A stretch of DNA of 64,000 bases from an uncultured SAR86 cluster bacterium (GTDB lineage Bacteria; Pseudomonadota; Gammaproteobacteria; Magnimaribacterales; D2472): contig CACKNK010000004.1 of NCBI GenBank assembly GCA_902601475.1, positions 56,769 to 120,768 of the forward strand, given 5' to 3'. A program made the translations under genes and the position numbers. The number at the start of each line of letters is the position of its first letter. Positions within the stretch are counted from its first letter, which is position 1. Shown in pieces: positions 1-8,153 of the stretch. The notes below the pieces were generated by a model that did not search any database, was not told where the DNA came from, and saw only the letters and a program-made list of their open reading frames with translations.

Positions 1-1
1 T

Positions 2-196
2 GATAGATCTAAATTAATCACGTTATACGCTCTGTGTGGATTTGCTAATTTTTCTTCTGTTGGAATTCTTGTTTCAGGTATTGGAGCTATGGCACCTGAA
101 AGAAAAGCAGATTTAATCAAAGTATCTTTAAAGGCTTTAATTGGAGCTACTCTGGCTTCGTGTATGACCGGCCTAGTGATTGGTATTTTTAGTTAA
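2..196 (+). CDS. nupC: NupC-type concentrative nucleoside transporter, C-terminal end only
   Basis: Only the last 64 residues lie in the window; the start is off the left edge. The visible part reads ALCGFANFSSVGI followed by GIGAMAPERK and a final hydrophobic helix ending in GIFS. This matches the conserved end of the concentrative nucleoside transporter (CNT) family, where the GFxNxSS segment helps form the transport core. The family imports nucleosides with H+ or Na+ across the inner membrane. The stop codon overlaps the end of the convergent tspO gene by 8 bases. Substrate and coupling ion cannot be judged from this fragment. Confidence 0.8.
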   Translation, partial: DRSKLITLYALCGFANFSSVGILVSGIGAMAPERKADLIKVSLKALIGATLASCMTGLVIGIFS

Positions 197-638
197 GAAT
201 AACAATATTTAAATTTAAGAAAGCTGCAAAAAAAAGCCAGCATGGATATGGTAAGTAGAGAAATCCATATAACCAGCTAGATTTAAACAATCTCATTTGG
301 ATGACAAGATTAATGAATAACAATAAAAGAATATCTATAAAGGCAATTATCGGCATTTGAAAATAAAAAAATATCCATGACCAAACTGCATTCATAATTA
401 GCTGGACTAAGAATAGTTTAGATATTTGTTTAAAGTTAAAATAACTCACCAAGGCCATAAGCGCATATAAGATCGGCCAAACAACACCGAAAACATAACC
501 TGGAGGATTTAATGTGCTCTTATTTAATGATTGGTACCAATTATCCTGGTTGATATAGACATTGGCTAAAGAGCCTATGAAGAAAGTTATTAACGTGGCC
601 AGGGGTAAAACCAGAGGGGATTTAACAATACTTATCAA
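189..638 (-). CDS. tspO: TspO/MBR family membrane protein
   Basis: 149 residues, the usual length for the TspO (tryptophan-rich sensory protein, peripheral benzodiazepine receptor) family. Five hydrophobic segments are visible. The family signature is present near residues 32-60: NWYQSLNKSTLNPPGYVFG followed by VVWPILYALMA. A second tryptophan-rich helix reads NAVWSWIFFYFQ. Bacterial TspO binds porphyrins and tetrapyrrole intermediates and influences stress responses; the exact role here is unknown. It is the last gene of a minus-strand group after the FabH-like gene and a 45-residue ORF whose stop lies one base upstream of its start. Its end overlaps the convergent nupC stop. Confidence 0.9.
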   Translation of the reverse strand: MISIVKSPLVLPLATLITFFIGSLANVYINQDNWYQSLNKSTLNPPGYVFGVVWPILYALMALVSYFNFKQISKLFLVQLIMNAVWSWIFFYFQMPIIAFIDILLLLFINLVIQMRLFKSSWLYGFLYLPYPCWLFFAAFLNLNIVILN

Positions 639-639
639 G

Positions 640-777
640 CTATTTAAACAGTCTTGAAAAAGGACTAAGAATCTTGGAGATTAAGCTCGAGCCTTTAGGT
701 CGGGCTTCATTGAAAATATATACACCAACAAACAAAGTTGCTACAAGAAAAACAATTATTGCGTCGTATTCAGCCAT
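640..777 (-). CDS. small single-pass membrane peptide (45 aa), unknown function
   Basis: A 45-codon ORF from ATG at 775-777 to TAG at 640-642 fills the gap between the FabH-like gene and tspO on the same strand. It has one N-terminal hydrophobic stretch (AIIVFLVATLFVGVYIF, about residues 6-22) followed by a basic tail (ARPKGSSLISKIL...). Its stop is one base before the tspO start, which suggests translational coupling. There is no strong Shine-Dalgarno. I do not recognise the family. The reason to call it is context: in such a compact stretch a 165-base non-coding gap within an operon would be unusual. Confidence 0.45.
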   Translation of the reverse strand: MAEYDAIIVFLVATLFVGVYIFNEARPKGSSLISKILSPFSRLFK

Positions 778-806
778 AACAATATTATAGGTTATTCAAG
801 AGTAAA

Positions 807-1925
807 TTATTCTCTTTCTATTATTATCGAACAAATTGAGTATCCGCCACCAAATGAACATATTAATCCCTTTTGCCCAGGCTCAAGGTGATTAAATTTA
901 TGGAAAGCAATTAATGAGCCAGCTGAACCGGTATTCCCAAATTCATCAAGAACATTAGGAGCTCTTTTCTCATCAACATCACCATCAAGTAATTTATTTA
1001 GTATCCATTTATTAAGATTAATGTTTGCTTGGTGCATCCAGAACTGAGAAATATCATCAGTCGAAAGGCTTAATGAATCCAGTTGATTCTCAATTAATTG
1101 AACAACCATGGGACACACTTCCTTGAATACACTTCTGCCATTTTGTTTAAAGAGTAACTCATCTTCAGTATATTTTTTATCTTCAATATGATTCATAAAC
1201 CCAAATTCATTTCTAATATTATTTGAAAAAACCGTTTTAAGTTTTGTATCTAAGATCTTAAATTTGTTATTCGATAAGCTATTCTTTTGAACCACTGAAG
1301 CAGTACAAACATCACCAAATATAAAATGTGATTCACGACTTTTCATATTATTATGAGCGGTAGTAATTTCTGGATTAATCACAAGTATTGTCTCTGCTTT
1401 ACCGGCGGCTATATCGGCCATGGCATTACTGATTCCAAAAGTAGTAGAGCTACAAGCAACCATCATGTCATAGCCATACCCATCGATGCCTAATTCGTTT
1501 TGTATTTCAATAGCAATTGCTGGGTAAGCTCGTTGTAAGTTAGCTGTTGATACAATTACTGCATCTATATCATCTGGAGTTACATCTGCATTTTCCATTG
1601 CGTCCTTGCCTGCCATGACACCTATTTCAGCCAATATTGATAATTCATCAATATCCCTTGCAGGTATTAGCGGTTTCATATAATTAGGATCTAGAGCATG
1701 ATCTTTTTCTATCACATAGCGATGTTTTATTCCTGATGCTTTTTCAACAAACTCCGATGAAGAAGGTGAAAGTTCTTCAATTGAACCTGCAGCTATTTCT
1801 TTAGCATTTTCAGTATTAAACTTTTCAACATATGAATTATAAGAAGCCATGAGCTCATCATTCGTAATGCCATGTGGCGGGATCCATAGACCTGTACCTG
1901 ATATGTAAATATTATCCATGCTCAT
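807..1925 (-). CDS. 3-oxoacyl-ACP synthase III-like condensing enzyme (FabH2 type)
   Basis: 372-residue thiolase-fold condensing enzyme. The FabH triad is visible: Cys158 in VACSSTTFG, His298 in WMHQAN and Asn331 in FGNTGSAG, with the glycine-rich SFGGGYS near the C-terminus. The length and the YGYDMMVACSSTTFGI context resemble the longer FabH-like proteins of Pseudomonas (PA3286 type), which condense medium-chain acyl-CoA with malonyl-ACP and so feed beta-oxidation products into fatty acid synthesis. That substrate is inferred from similarity, not shown. It heads a minus-strand group with the 45-aa ORF and tspO and is divergent from a lipase-like hydrolase 31 bases away. Confidence 0.85.
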   Translation of the reverse strand: MSMDNIYISGTGLWIPPHGITNDELMASYNSYVEKFNTENAKEIAAGSIEELSPSSSEFVEKASGIKHRYVIEKDHALDPNYMKPLIPARDIDELSILAEIGVMAGKDAMENADVTPDDIDAVIVSTANLQRAYPAIAIEIQNELGIDGYGYDMMVACSSTTFGISNAMADIAAGKAETILVINPEITTAHNNMKSRESHFIFGDVCTASVVQKNSLSNNKFKILDTKLKTVFSNNIRNEFGFMNHIEDKKYTEDELLFKQNGRSVFKEVCPMVVQLIENQLDSLSLSTDDISQFWMHQANINLNKWILNKLLDGDVDEKRAPNVLDEFGNTGSAGSLIAFHKFNHLEPGQKGLICSFGGGYSICSIIIERE

Positions 1926-1956
1926 TAAGAATAATTAATTTAATATAGTATTTTAT

Positions 1957-2868
1957 ATGTTTAATGAATATTTAGAAGTCATTACTGGTGATGGTCAGAA
2001 GATTACGCTATCAAGTCATTTTTCTGAAAACTCAAAGAAATCTATTCTTATTAACCATGGGATGGCTGAGCATCAGCGAAGATATAAAGAATTTATAAAT
2101 TTCTTAAATCTAAATGGTATTAACGTATTTATATACGATCATCGAGGTCATGGTAATAGAATTACTGCATCTGAGCCCATTGGTGTATTTGCAAAGCAAA
2201 ATGGTTGGAATTTAGTTGTAAACGATCTCAATGATGTATCTAATTTTTTAGTAAATAAGTTTTCTGATCATACTTTTTCAGTTTTTGGTCATAGTATGGG
2301 CTCATACATTACTCTTGACTCAATACAATCAGGTAATCCAATTAAGAATATTATTCTTTCAGGCTCATCAGTTCCTGGTGGATCAATTTTAATGTTTCAA
2401 AATTTATTTCTTAAATTAAGTAATCTGCTGAAAGGAAAAGAAAATTATAGTCAAACCATGCATGAGCTAGTATTCGGAGGATTTAATAAATCTATTAAGA
2501 ATTCAAGAACACCATCAGACTGGTTGTCATATTCTATAAGTAGTGTTGATGACTATATTGCTGATCCATTATGCGGTTTTGTAGTATCAAACTCACTATG
2601 GAGTGACCTTTTGGTTGGTTTTAATAGAATATTTGATAAGAATAGATTCCATCTATATCAATCTAATTTAGATGTATTAATCCTATCTGGTAAAGAGGAT
2701 TCAGCAGGAGGATTTGGCTCAGGACCTAAGAAATTACATAAAATTCTTTCATCCAAAACATCCAATTGTACTTTAAAACTTTATGATGACATGCGACATG
2801 AAATATTGAATGAACCCTCAAGAAACATCGTTTATGATGATGTTTTAAATTACTTGATTAATAAGTGA
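1957..2868 (+). CDS. alpha/beta hydrolase, lysophospholipase/monoacylglycerol lipase-like
   Basis: 303 residues with the serine-hydrolase layout of the Hydrolase_4 (PldB-like) family. INHGMAEHQRRY at about 32-43 supplies the oxyanion-hole region and DHRGHG follows. The nucleophile elbow is GHSMGS with Ser113, the acid is probably Asp248 in LSGKEDSAGG, and the base is His281 in DDMRHEILNE. Members hydrolyse lysophospholipids or monoacylglycerols. No signal peptide is seen, so it is probably cytoplasmic or membrane-associated. It starts a plus-strand group and its stop overlaps the next gene (GTGA). Exact substrate unknown. Confidence 0.85.
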   Translation: MFNEYLEVITGDGQKITLSSHFSENSKKSILINHGMAEHQRRYKEFINFLNLNGINVFIYDHRGHGNRITASEPIGVFAKQNGWNLVVNDLNDVSNFLVNKFSDHTFSVFGHSMGSYITLDSIQSGNPIKNIILSGSSVPGGSILMFQNLFLKLSNLLKGKENYSQTMHELVFGGFNKSIKNSRTPSDWLSYSISSVDDYIADPLCGFVVSNSLWSDLLVGFNRIFDKNRFHLYQSNLDVLILSGKEDSAGGFGSGPKKLHKILSSKTSNCTLKLYDDMRHEILNEPSRNIVYDDVLNYLINK

Positions 2869-3626
2869 GCCTTAAAGATAAAAATTTTTTAGTTACTGGT
2901 GCCGCTCAAGGCATTGGTCTTGGTATCACTAGGTCAATTATTGAGGCTGGCGGTAAAGTCGCAATGATCGATATTAATGAAAAAACCCTAAATAATGCGT
3001 CATTTGACCTAGAAAAAAAATATCCATCCACAACTCTTCCTTTGGTTGCTGATCTCACCGAAATGAATTCATTCTCTGAAGCCATTAAAAAAACTCATAC
3101 TTTAATTGGGCCAATTAACGGATTTTGTAATAGCGCGGCAGCTTCTAAGGGATTAGGTCCATTCCATGACTATGACTTGAGTGATGTTGAAACAACTTTA
3201 GAGCTAAGTTTTACAATCCTCTGGAAAGCATTAACCTGTCAAGTTTCTTACATTGATGAACATAAAGCGACTTCAAGCATTGTAAATATTTCATCTAACT
3301 CAGCTATTAGGGGATATGCTTTTAATTCCATATATGCTGCTGCAAAAGCCGCGGTTAATAATTTAACTCAATCAGTTGCCAAGGAATTAAGTGGAAGAAA
3401 AGTACGGGTCAATGCAATATCTCCAGGTACGATAAACACTCCCGGTGTCCAGGATTATTTTAAAGCTGAACCCAATGCAAAAAAGTATCTTGAATCCTCT
3501 GTTTTATTAGAGCGCATTGGTGAGCCAGAAGATATTGGTGATGCAGTTGTTTTTTTGCTGTCTGAAAAATCTAATTACATTACCGGTCAGATAATATCTG
3601 TTGATGGTGGATCATCTATTAATTAG
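2865..3626 (+). CDS. short-chain dehydrogenase/reductase (SDR), classical
   Basis: 253 residues. The cofactor motif TGAAQGIG is at residues 11-18. Ser143/Ser144 and Tyr157-x3-Lys161 (YAAAK) give the classical catalytic set, and RVNAISPGTINTP and a C-terminal GQIISVDGG are present. The usual NNAG is replaced by NSAA near residue 89. The GTG start at 2865 overlaps the preceding hydrolase stop by four bases, so the pair is probably translationally coupled. The protein reduces or oxidises a hydroxyl/keto group with NAD(P)(H); the substrate cannot be read from sequence. Pairing with a lipase-like hydrolase hints at a lipid-derived alcohol, which is inference. Confidence 0.85.
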   Translation: MSLKDKNFLVTGAAQGIGLGITRSIIEAGGKVAMIDINEKTLNNASFDLEKKYPSTTLPLVADLTEMNSFSEAIKKTHTLIGPINGFCNSAAASKGLGPFHDYDLSDVETTLELSFTILWKALTCQVSYIDEHKATSSIVNISSNSAIRGYAFNSIYAAAKAAVNNLTQSVAKELSGRKVRVNAISPGTINTPGVQDYFKAEPNAKKYLESSVLLERIGEPEDIGDAVVFLLSEKSNYITGQIISVDGGSSIN

Positions 3627-3628
3627 TT

Positions 3629-4297
3629 ATGCAGTTTAAATATTCTTACCCTAATTTAGAAAGGGTCGAAGAAAATGAAATGCGCTTTTATAGAGATTCA
3701 AATAATGACCTTGTTCCATCCGTAACAACAGTTTTAGATGCTACCGGTGATAAATCTGGCATTACACAATGGCGAAGAAAAGTAGGCTCAGCACAAGCTG
3801 ATGCTATTGTTCAAGAAAGCACATTAATTGGAAGTGCCGTTCATGAGGCCATTGAAAATTACTTGCTTGGAAAGTCCTGGAATAATTTTACAGAAGACAG
3901 AAATGGCTTCCTCGCAAAATCAATTTCATCTAAATTTATTTCCTCATGTCTCAACGGTATTGATGAAGTATGGGGATTAGAAAGTGGGCTAATTTTAGAT
4001 GGTCTGTATGCGGGGACGGCCGACTGCATAGGGGTTTATAAGGGATTGCCAGCAATTATCGACTTTAAAACTGCAAAAAAACTCAAAAGAAAGGATTGGA
4101 TAGAAGATTATTTTCTTCAATGCTCAGCTTATGCCAATGCACATAATGTAATGTTTGAAACCTCAATAAATGATTTAGTTATCTTAATGGTTGATAGAGA
4201 CTTGCTCTTTAAGGAGTTCCACATTAAAAAAGATGAATTTTCTCTATATACTGATAAATGGAAAAAACGTTTAATTAAATTTCATAATAGGAGATAA
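3629..4297 (+). CDS. PD-(D/E)XK nuclease, RecB/MGME1-like
   Basis: 222 residues. The active-site pattern of the RecB/Cas4-type PD-(D/E)XK nucleases is visible in order: LIGSAVHEAIE with His72, AGTADCIG with Asp132, AIIDFKTAK with Asp145 and Lys147, and QCSAYA with Gln164 and Tyr168. The opening VPSVTTVLDAT recalls MGME1-type and phage exonucleases that act on single-stranded DNA ends. There is no helicase domain and no DNA-repair neighbour: it sits 2 bases after one SDR gene and 3 bases before another. It may serve in DNA repair or maintenance. A phage origin is possible, but base composition looks like that of its neighbours. Confidence 0.75.
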   Translation: MQFKYSYPNLERVEENEMRFYRDSNNDLVPSVTTVLDATGDKSGITQWRRKVGSAQADAIVQESTLIGSAVHEAIENYLLGKSWNNFTEDRNGFLAKSISSKFISSCLNGIDEVWGLESGLILDGLYAGTADCIGVYKGLPAIIDFKTAKKLKRKDWIEDYFLQCSAYANAHNVMFETSINDLVILMVDRDLLFKEFHIKKDEFSLYTDKWKKRLIKFHNRR

Positions 4298-4300
4298 ATT

Positions 4301-5035
4301 ATGAGTGAGCTCAAGGATATGAGAGTTGTAATTACGGGTGCAAGCTCAGGTTTTGGGAGTGTTGCCGCAAAGCTTCTTGTTGATCATGGTTGTAAGGTTA
4401 TTTTGGGTGCAAGAAGAGAAGATCGACTTAAAGAATTAGTAAATGAGCTTGGGGATTCATCAGCCTATGAAGTAACAGATGTTAAGAAAAAAGAAGATCT
4501 TGATAGGCTGGTACAAAAGTCAATTGATACCTTTGGAGGTGTTGATGCAATCATTAATAATGCTGGAATTATGCCTTTGTCACTGATCTCAGCTGGAAGA
4601 ACTGAAGAATGGGACGAAATGATCGATGTAAATGTTAAGGGTGTTTTGTATGGAACGAATGCTGTCTATAAACATTTTGTTGATCAAGGTCACGGAAAAA
4701 TTATCAACATATCTTCAGTTGCTGGTAAACGAGTTATGCCAGGCAGTGCAGTTTACTCTGGAACTAAATATGCAGTTCGGGCCATTTCTGAAGGCACTAG
4801 AATTGAATCCTCTGGAGTAATTCAGGTTACGTGCATATACCCAGGGGCATTTAAAACTGAACTTGCTGGAAGTATCAAAGATGAATCAATGCTTGAAGCA
4901 CTAATGAAGCGTGGTGTAGGAGCGGTTGCACAACCTGCAGAAAGAGTAGCTGATGCTATTAAGTATGCTCTGGAACAAGATCATGGTGTTGCAGTGAATG
5001 AGATAGTTATTAGGCCAACTGCTCAAGATGCTTAA
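4301..5035 (+). CDS. short-chain dehydrogenase, YdfG-like
   Basis: 244-residue classical SDR. TGASSGFG is at residues 12-19, NNAG at 86-89, Ser139 in ISSVAG, and Tyr152-x3-Lys156 in YSGTK, followed by ARTE-like GTRIESS. The arrangement with IYPGAFKTEL resembles the NADP-dependent 3-hydroxy acid dehydrogenases related to YdfG. A Shine-Dalgarno-like GGAGATAA precedes the ATG. The gene ends in a TTAA that also provides the stop codon of the convergent GMC oxidoreductase. The two may act on the same alcohol or aldehyde chemistry, but nothing in the sequence proves that. Confidence 0.85.
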   Translation: MSELKDMRVVITGASSGFGSVAAKLLVDHGCKVILGARREDRLKELVNELGDSSAYEVTDVKKKEDLDRLVQKSIDTFGGVDAIINNAGIMPLSLISAGRTEEWDEMIDVNVKGVLYGTNAVYKHFVDQGHGKIINISSVAGKRVMPGSAVYSGTKYAVRAISEGTRIESSGVIQVTCIYPGAFKTELAGSIKDESMLEALMKRGVGAVAQPAERVADAIKYALEQDHGVAVNEIVIRPTAQDA

Positions 5036-6621
5036 TTTCGCTCAACCATATCAGCGCATTTAACTCCAATTACATTGCAGATTGCATTAGTATTTCCTGA
5101 TATTAATTGAGGCAGTATTGATGCATCAGCAACTCTTAATCCCTCTACACCGTGTACCCTTAGTTCAGGATCTACTACTGAAGTTGAATCTAACCCCATT
5201 TTGCATGTTCCAACTGGATGATATACAGATAAAGCAGTAGCTTTAAGAAATTTTTCAAGCTCAGCATCATTTGTTACATCAATGCCTGGTGCCACTTCCT
5301 TTGCATTTAAATTATTCATGACCGTTGTTTTAAAGAACTGACGTACAATTTTTATTCCTTTAAGTAGAATTTTTGTATCTCTTGAATCATTCAGATATCC
5401 ATAATCAATTATTGGATCATCTTCATAATTAGCTGTTTGAAGTTTTACTGAGCCCCTACTGAAAGGTCTTAATTGGCAGACTGATGCTGTTATCCCTGAG
5501 ATAGGGCGCATTTTCCCATCTTTATGATATTGACCAGCACCGGGTGCAAAGTGTATTTGAAAGTCTGGGTTTTGAGAGCTCTCATCAAGCTTAAAAAATA
5601 CCCCAACATCTGCAGCTGCGTAGGAAAATAAGCTGGGTTTATTTCTGTAATAATTAATTAAATGCTTAATAACATTTAAGCCCCTAAGCTCTTCATAAAA
5701 AGTACTGTGACCTTCAACTGTAGCAGAGATGTTCACTGTTAAATGATCTTGTAAATTTTTACCAATATTTTTATTAGCAATGTTTGTTTTTATTCCCAGT
5801 TTATTTAATTCATCAGGGTCTCCAATCCCTGAAAGGTTCAATATTTTTGGAGTATTTATTGAGCCGGCAGAAAGAATGATTTCAGCATCGCACATAGCAG
5901 TATGACGTTTTCCATTAATTGAATAGATAACTCCAATTGCTTTATTCCCACTAATTACTATTTTTAAGACATGAGCATGATTGAGTATTTCAAGATTTTG
6001 TCGCTCTGTAATAGGTTTTAAAAATGCATCTGCTGAACTAAACCTTTTTCCTGATTTGATATTAACTTGATAAAAACCAACTCCTTCTTGATCTGCTCCA
6101 TTAAAGTCATTTGTTTCTAAAATGCCAGTTTCTTTTACTGCTTCAATAAAATGCTTTGAAATTGGTAACGTATAGTTAGGTTTATCAACCCAAACGTCTC
6201 CAAAATTTCCATGGAATTGATTAGTAATTTCTTGATTATTTTCTATTGATCTAAAAAGCGGTAATAATTCCGAATAACTCCATCCATAACAACCCTTGCT
6301 TGCAATTTGATCATAATCATCAGCCTGGCCTCGAATATAAATCATCCCATTCGTTGAGCTAGAACCACCCAAAGTTTTTCCTCTAGGAGAATTGATTGAT
6401 CTATTATGCAGATGTTGTTGCTTAGAAGATTCGTACCCCCAACCAAATTTTTTATCTTTAAATAAGCTACTAGCCCCCAAGGGCATGCTAATTTTTGAAC
6501 TTTTATCTGGAGGTCCTGCTTCAAGTAGCAGAACATTAGATTTAGGATTTTTTGACAAGCGGTTTGCTAAAGCACAGCCTGCACTTCCTGCACCTATGAT
6601 GATATATTTATACCTATTCAT
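5032..6621 (-). CDS. GMC family oxidoreductase (choline/alcohol dehydrogenase-like)
   Basis: 529 residues. The N-terminal FAD motif is GAGSAGCALANRLS at residues 10-23. The GMC signature is GKTLGGSSSTNGMIYIRG near residues 81-98. The second signature region reads SAGSINTPKILNLSGIG. The C-terminal catalytic pair is His468 in HPVGTCKMG and Asn512 in SGNTNA. Such enzymes oxidise primary alcohols (choline, PEG-type or aliphatic alcohols) to aldehydes and usually pass electrons to quinone or oxygen. No betaine aldehyde dehydrogenase or bet regulator is adjacent, so choline as substrate is not supported. The start is only 13 bases from the divergent S51 peptidase start. Confidence 0.9.
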   Translation of the reverse strand: MNRYKYIIIGAGSAGCALANRLSKNPKSNVLLLEAGPPDKSSKISMPLGASSLFKDKKFGWGYESSKQQHLHNRSINSPRGKTLGGSSSTNGMIYIRGQADDYDQIASKGCYGWSYSELLPLFRSIENNQEITNQFHGNFGDVWVDKPNYTLPISKHFIEAVKETGILETNDFNGADQEGVGFYQVNIKSGKRFSSADAFLKPITERQNLEILNHAHVLKIVISGNKAIGVIYSINGKRHTAMCDAEIILSAGSINTPKILNLSGIGDPDELNKLGIKTNIANKNIGKNLQDHLTVNISATVEGHSTFYEELRGLNVIKHLINYYRNKPSLFSYAAADVGVFFKLDESSQNPDFQIHFAPGAGQYHKDGKMRPISGITASVCQLRPFSRGSVKLQTANYEDDPIIDYGYLNDSRDTKILLKGIKIVRQFFKTTVMNNLNAKEVAPGIDVTNDAELEKFLKATALSVYHPVGTCKMGLDSTSVVDPELRVHGVEGLRVADASILPQLISGNTNAICNVIGVKCADMVERN

Positions 6622-6634
6622 TTGGAGATACTCG

Positions 6635-7324
6635 ATGCGTCAAATCATAGCAATCGGAGGCGGTGGTTTTGGAAGAACTACACACGAAAATCATATTGAA
6701 CAGTATATTTTAGATCAGTCTTCAAAATCCAACCCAAACATTCTATTTATTCCTACTGCTAGTGCAGAGCCACCTGATTACATTGAAAATTTTTATAAAG
6801 TTTTCAACGAACTAGAATGTCATCCTAGTCATCTCTCATTATTTAAAAGAACACCGAATTTAGAGAAGTTATTTGCTGAACAAGATGTTTTTTTTGTTGG
6901 TGGAGGAAATACTAAGAGTATGTTGGCTGTATGGAGAGAGTGGGGGATAGATGAATTACTCCATAATGCTTACCATGAAGGAAAGATCATGTCGGGTGTC
7001 AGTGCTGGTGCTATTTGCTGGTTTGAAAAAGGTGTTACTGATTCATGGGACGATGGATTAAGAGTTTTAGATTGCCTTGGAATTATCAAGGGAAATTGTT
7101 GTCCTCATTATGATGAAGAGCCAGATAGAATACCCTATACGAATAAATTTCTTACGGAAGGATTGATCAACTCAATTCATTGCATAGAAGGTGGATCAGC
7201 ACTTCATTTTGTTGATGAGACGGTTAAGCACAATGTTAGTTTTCATAAATCTAAGAATTCATATAATGTCTCAATTAAAGACAATCAAATATTGACTAAA
7301 GCATATTCATCCATATCTATATGA
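6635..7324 (+). CDS. S51 family peptidase (dipeptidase E/cyanophycinase-like)
   Basis: 229 residues from ATG 6635, which has TTGGAGAT just upstream. A longer in-frame reading from 6392 would run antisense through the GMC gene and is rejected. The fold is class-I glutamine-amidotransferase-like: IIAIGGGGFGR at the N-terminus, FVGGGNTKSML near residue 87, and the nucleophile Ser123 in GVSAGAICW, with PHYDEEPDR (His158) further on. This matches peptidase E-type proteins that cleave N-terminal Asp dipeptides or relatives. It is cytoplasmic, with no signal peptide. The next gene starts two bases after its stop. Confidence 0.85.
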   Translation: MRQIIAIGGGGFGRTTHENHIEQYILDQSSKSNPNILFIPTASAEPPDYIENFYKVFNELECHPSHLSLFKRTPNLEKLFAEQDVFFVGGGNTKSMLAVWREWGIDELLHNAYHEGKIMSGVSAGAICWFEKGVTDSWDDGLRVLDCLGIIKGNCCPHYDEEPDRIPYTNKFLTEGLINSIHCIEGGSALHFVDETVKHNVSFHKSKNSYNVSIKDNQILTKAYSSISI

Positions 7325-7325
7325 A

Positions 7326-7760
7326 ATGAAGCTTTTATTTAGATTTATTAATCCAATTGTAAGATTAATTCTTAAATCACCTATTCATTTCTTGATCAGT
7401 CATCAGATTCTTTTATTTAGAGTTGTTGGCAGGAGATCTAAAAGAATATTTGAAATTCCAGCAAGTTTTGCCCACATCAATGACTCTCTTGTATGTGTAA
7501 CTTTAAGAGAAAATCTATGGTGGAAAAATTTTAAAGATATTGAAACTCAAGAGATTTACTTTAAAGGAAAAAAAATCAATAAAAACATATCCATTAATTT
7601 CACTGATAATGCTTTCGTAAGAGACAAATTAAAAGAGCTGATTGAACATAATCCCATTGATGCATTTTTTGCGGGTGTAAAGTTAGATAAAAATAAAGTT
7701 CCTAATTCAGCTGATCTTGATAAAGCAGCAGAATTGCATACAGTAATTATTTTGACTTAG
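7326..7760 (+). CDS. DUF385/deazaflavin-type nitroreductase-fold protein
   Basis: 144 residues. The segment RLILKSPIHFLISHQILLFRVVGRRSKR resembles the start of the DUF385 (Ddn-like, F420-dependent nitroreductase/quinone reductase) family, which typically reads SPLH...L..TGRRSG, followed by a LVCVTLRENLWWKNF strand like the family's WWRNL segment. The split beta-barrel members bind F420, flavin or haem; cofactor use here is unknown, and F420 would be unexpected in a gammaproteobacterium. The gene starts directly after the S51 peptidase stop and ends 12 bases before a convergent gene. Confidence 0.55.
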   Translation: MKLLFRFINPIVRLILKSPIHFLISHQILLFRVVGRRSKRIFEIPASFAHINDSLVCVTLRENLWWKNFKDIETQEIYFKGKKINKNISINFTDNAFVRDKLKELIEHNPIDAFFAGVKLDKNKVPNSADLDKAAELHTVIILT

Positions 7761-7772
7761 ATTTGCTAAGGT

Positions 7773-8141
7773 CTATTCAATAATTTTTATCTGATTTTCA
7801 TTAAAGATAAAAATTTGCGGCCGCCCTCGATATGTTTCTATGTAGCCTTCCATACATATATTTTTATTTTTAAGCTTTTTATCGGGTCGATAGGTAAAGT
7901 TTTGTTTATATTGCTTGTACCATGTCACCCCAGCTACATGTTGATTAGGATAGGAGCCTCCCATATTTAAAAACATCACTCCCTGTTTAGTATCTCTAAG
8001 GTATCTCGTCGAAAAAATTTTTCCGCACACCAATTGATTGGTGCCAATATATTTTTCAACATCAACAGAATTAATTTGATTATTTTGAGCATTTATTTGT
8101 AAAACTAACAGCAGTAAAATAGAGGTTAAGGTATATTTCAT
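7773..8141 (-). CDS. secreted OB-fold-like protein, unknown function
   Basis: 122 residues with a clear signal peptide (MKYTLTSILLLLVLQINAQ). The mature part reads GTNQLVCGKIFSTRYLRDTKQ then GVMFLNMGGSYPNQHVAGVTW, a pattern of short beta strands seen in periplasmic OB-fold proteins related to the nucleic-acid-binding OB/nuclease group, and ends with GRPQIFIFNENQIKII. Two cysteines remain in the mature protein. No catalytic residues are evident. It is divergent from another secreted unknown with only 12 bases between start codons. The OB-fold label is from pattern only. Confidence 0.55.
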   Translation of the reverse strand: MKYTLTSILLLLVLQINAQNNQINSVDVEKYIGTNQLVCGKIFSTRYLRDTKQGVMFLNMGGSYPNQHVAGVTWYKQYKQNFTYRPDKKLKNKNICMEGYIETYRGRPQIFIFNENQIKIIE

Positions 8142-8153
8142 TTAACTAATATA

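Noticed and set aside
6392..6634. 81-residue N-terminal extension of the S51 peptidase reading frame
   Set aside because: It runs antisense through the GMC gene, does not resemble peptidase sequence, and the ATG at 6635 has a good Shine-Dalgarno and starts the family motif.
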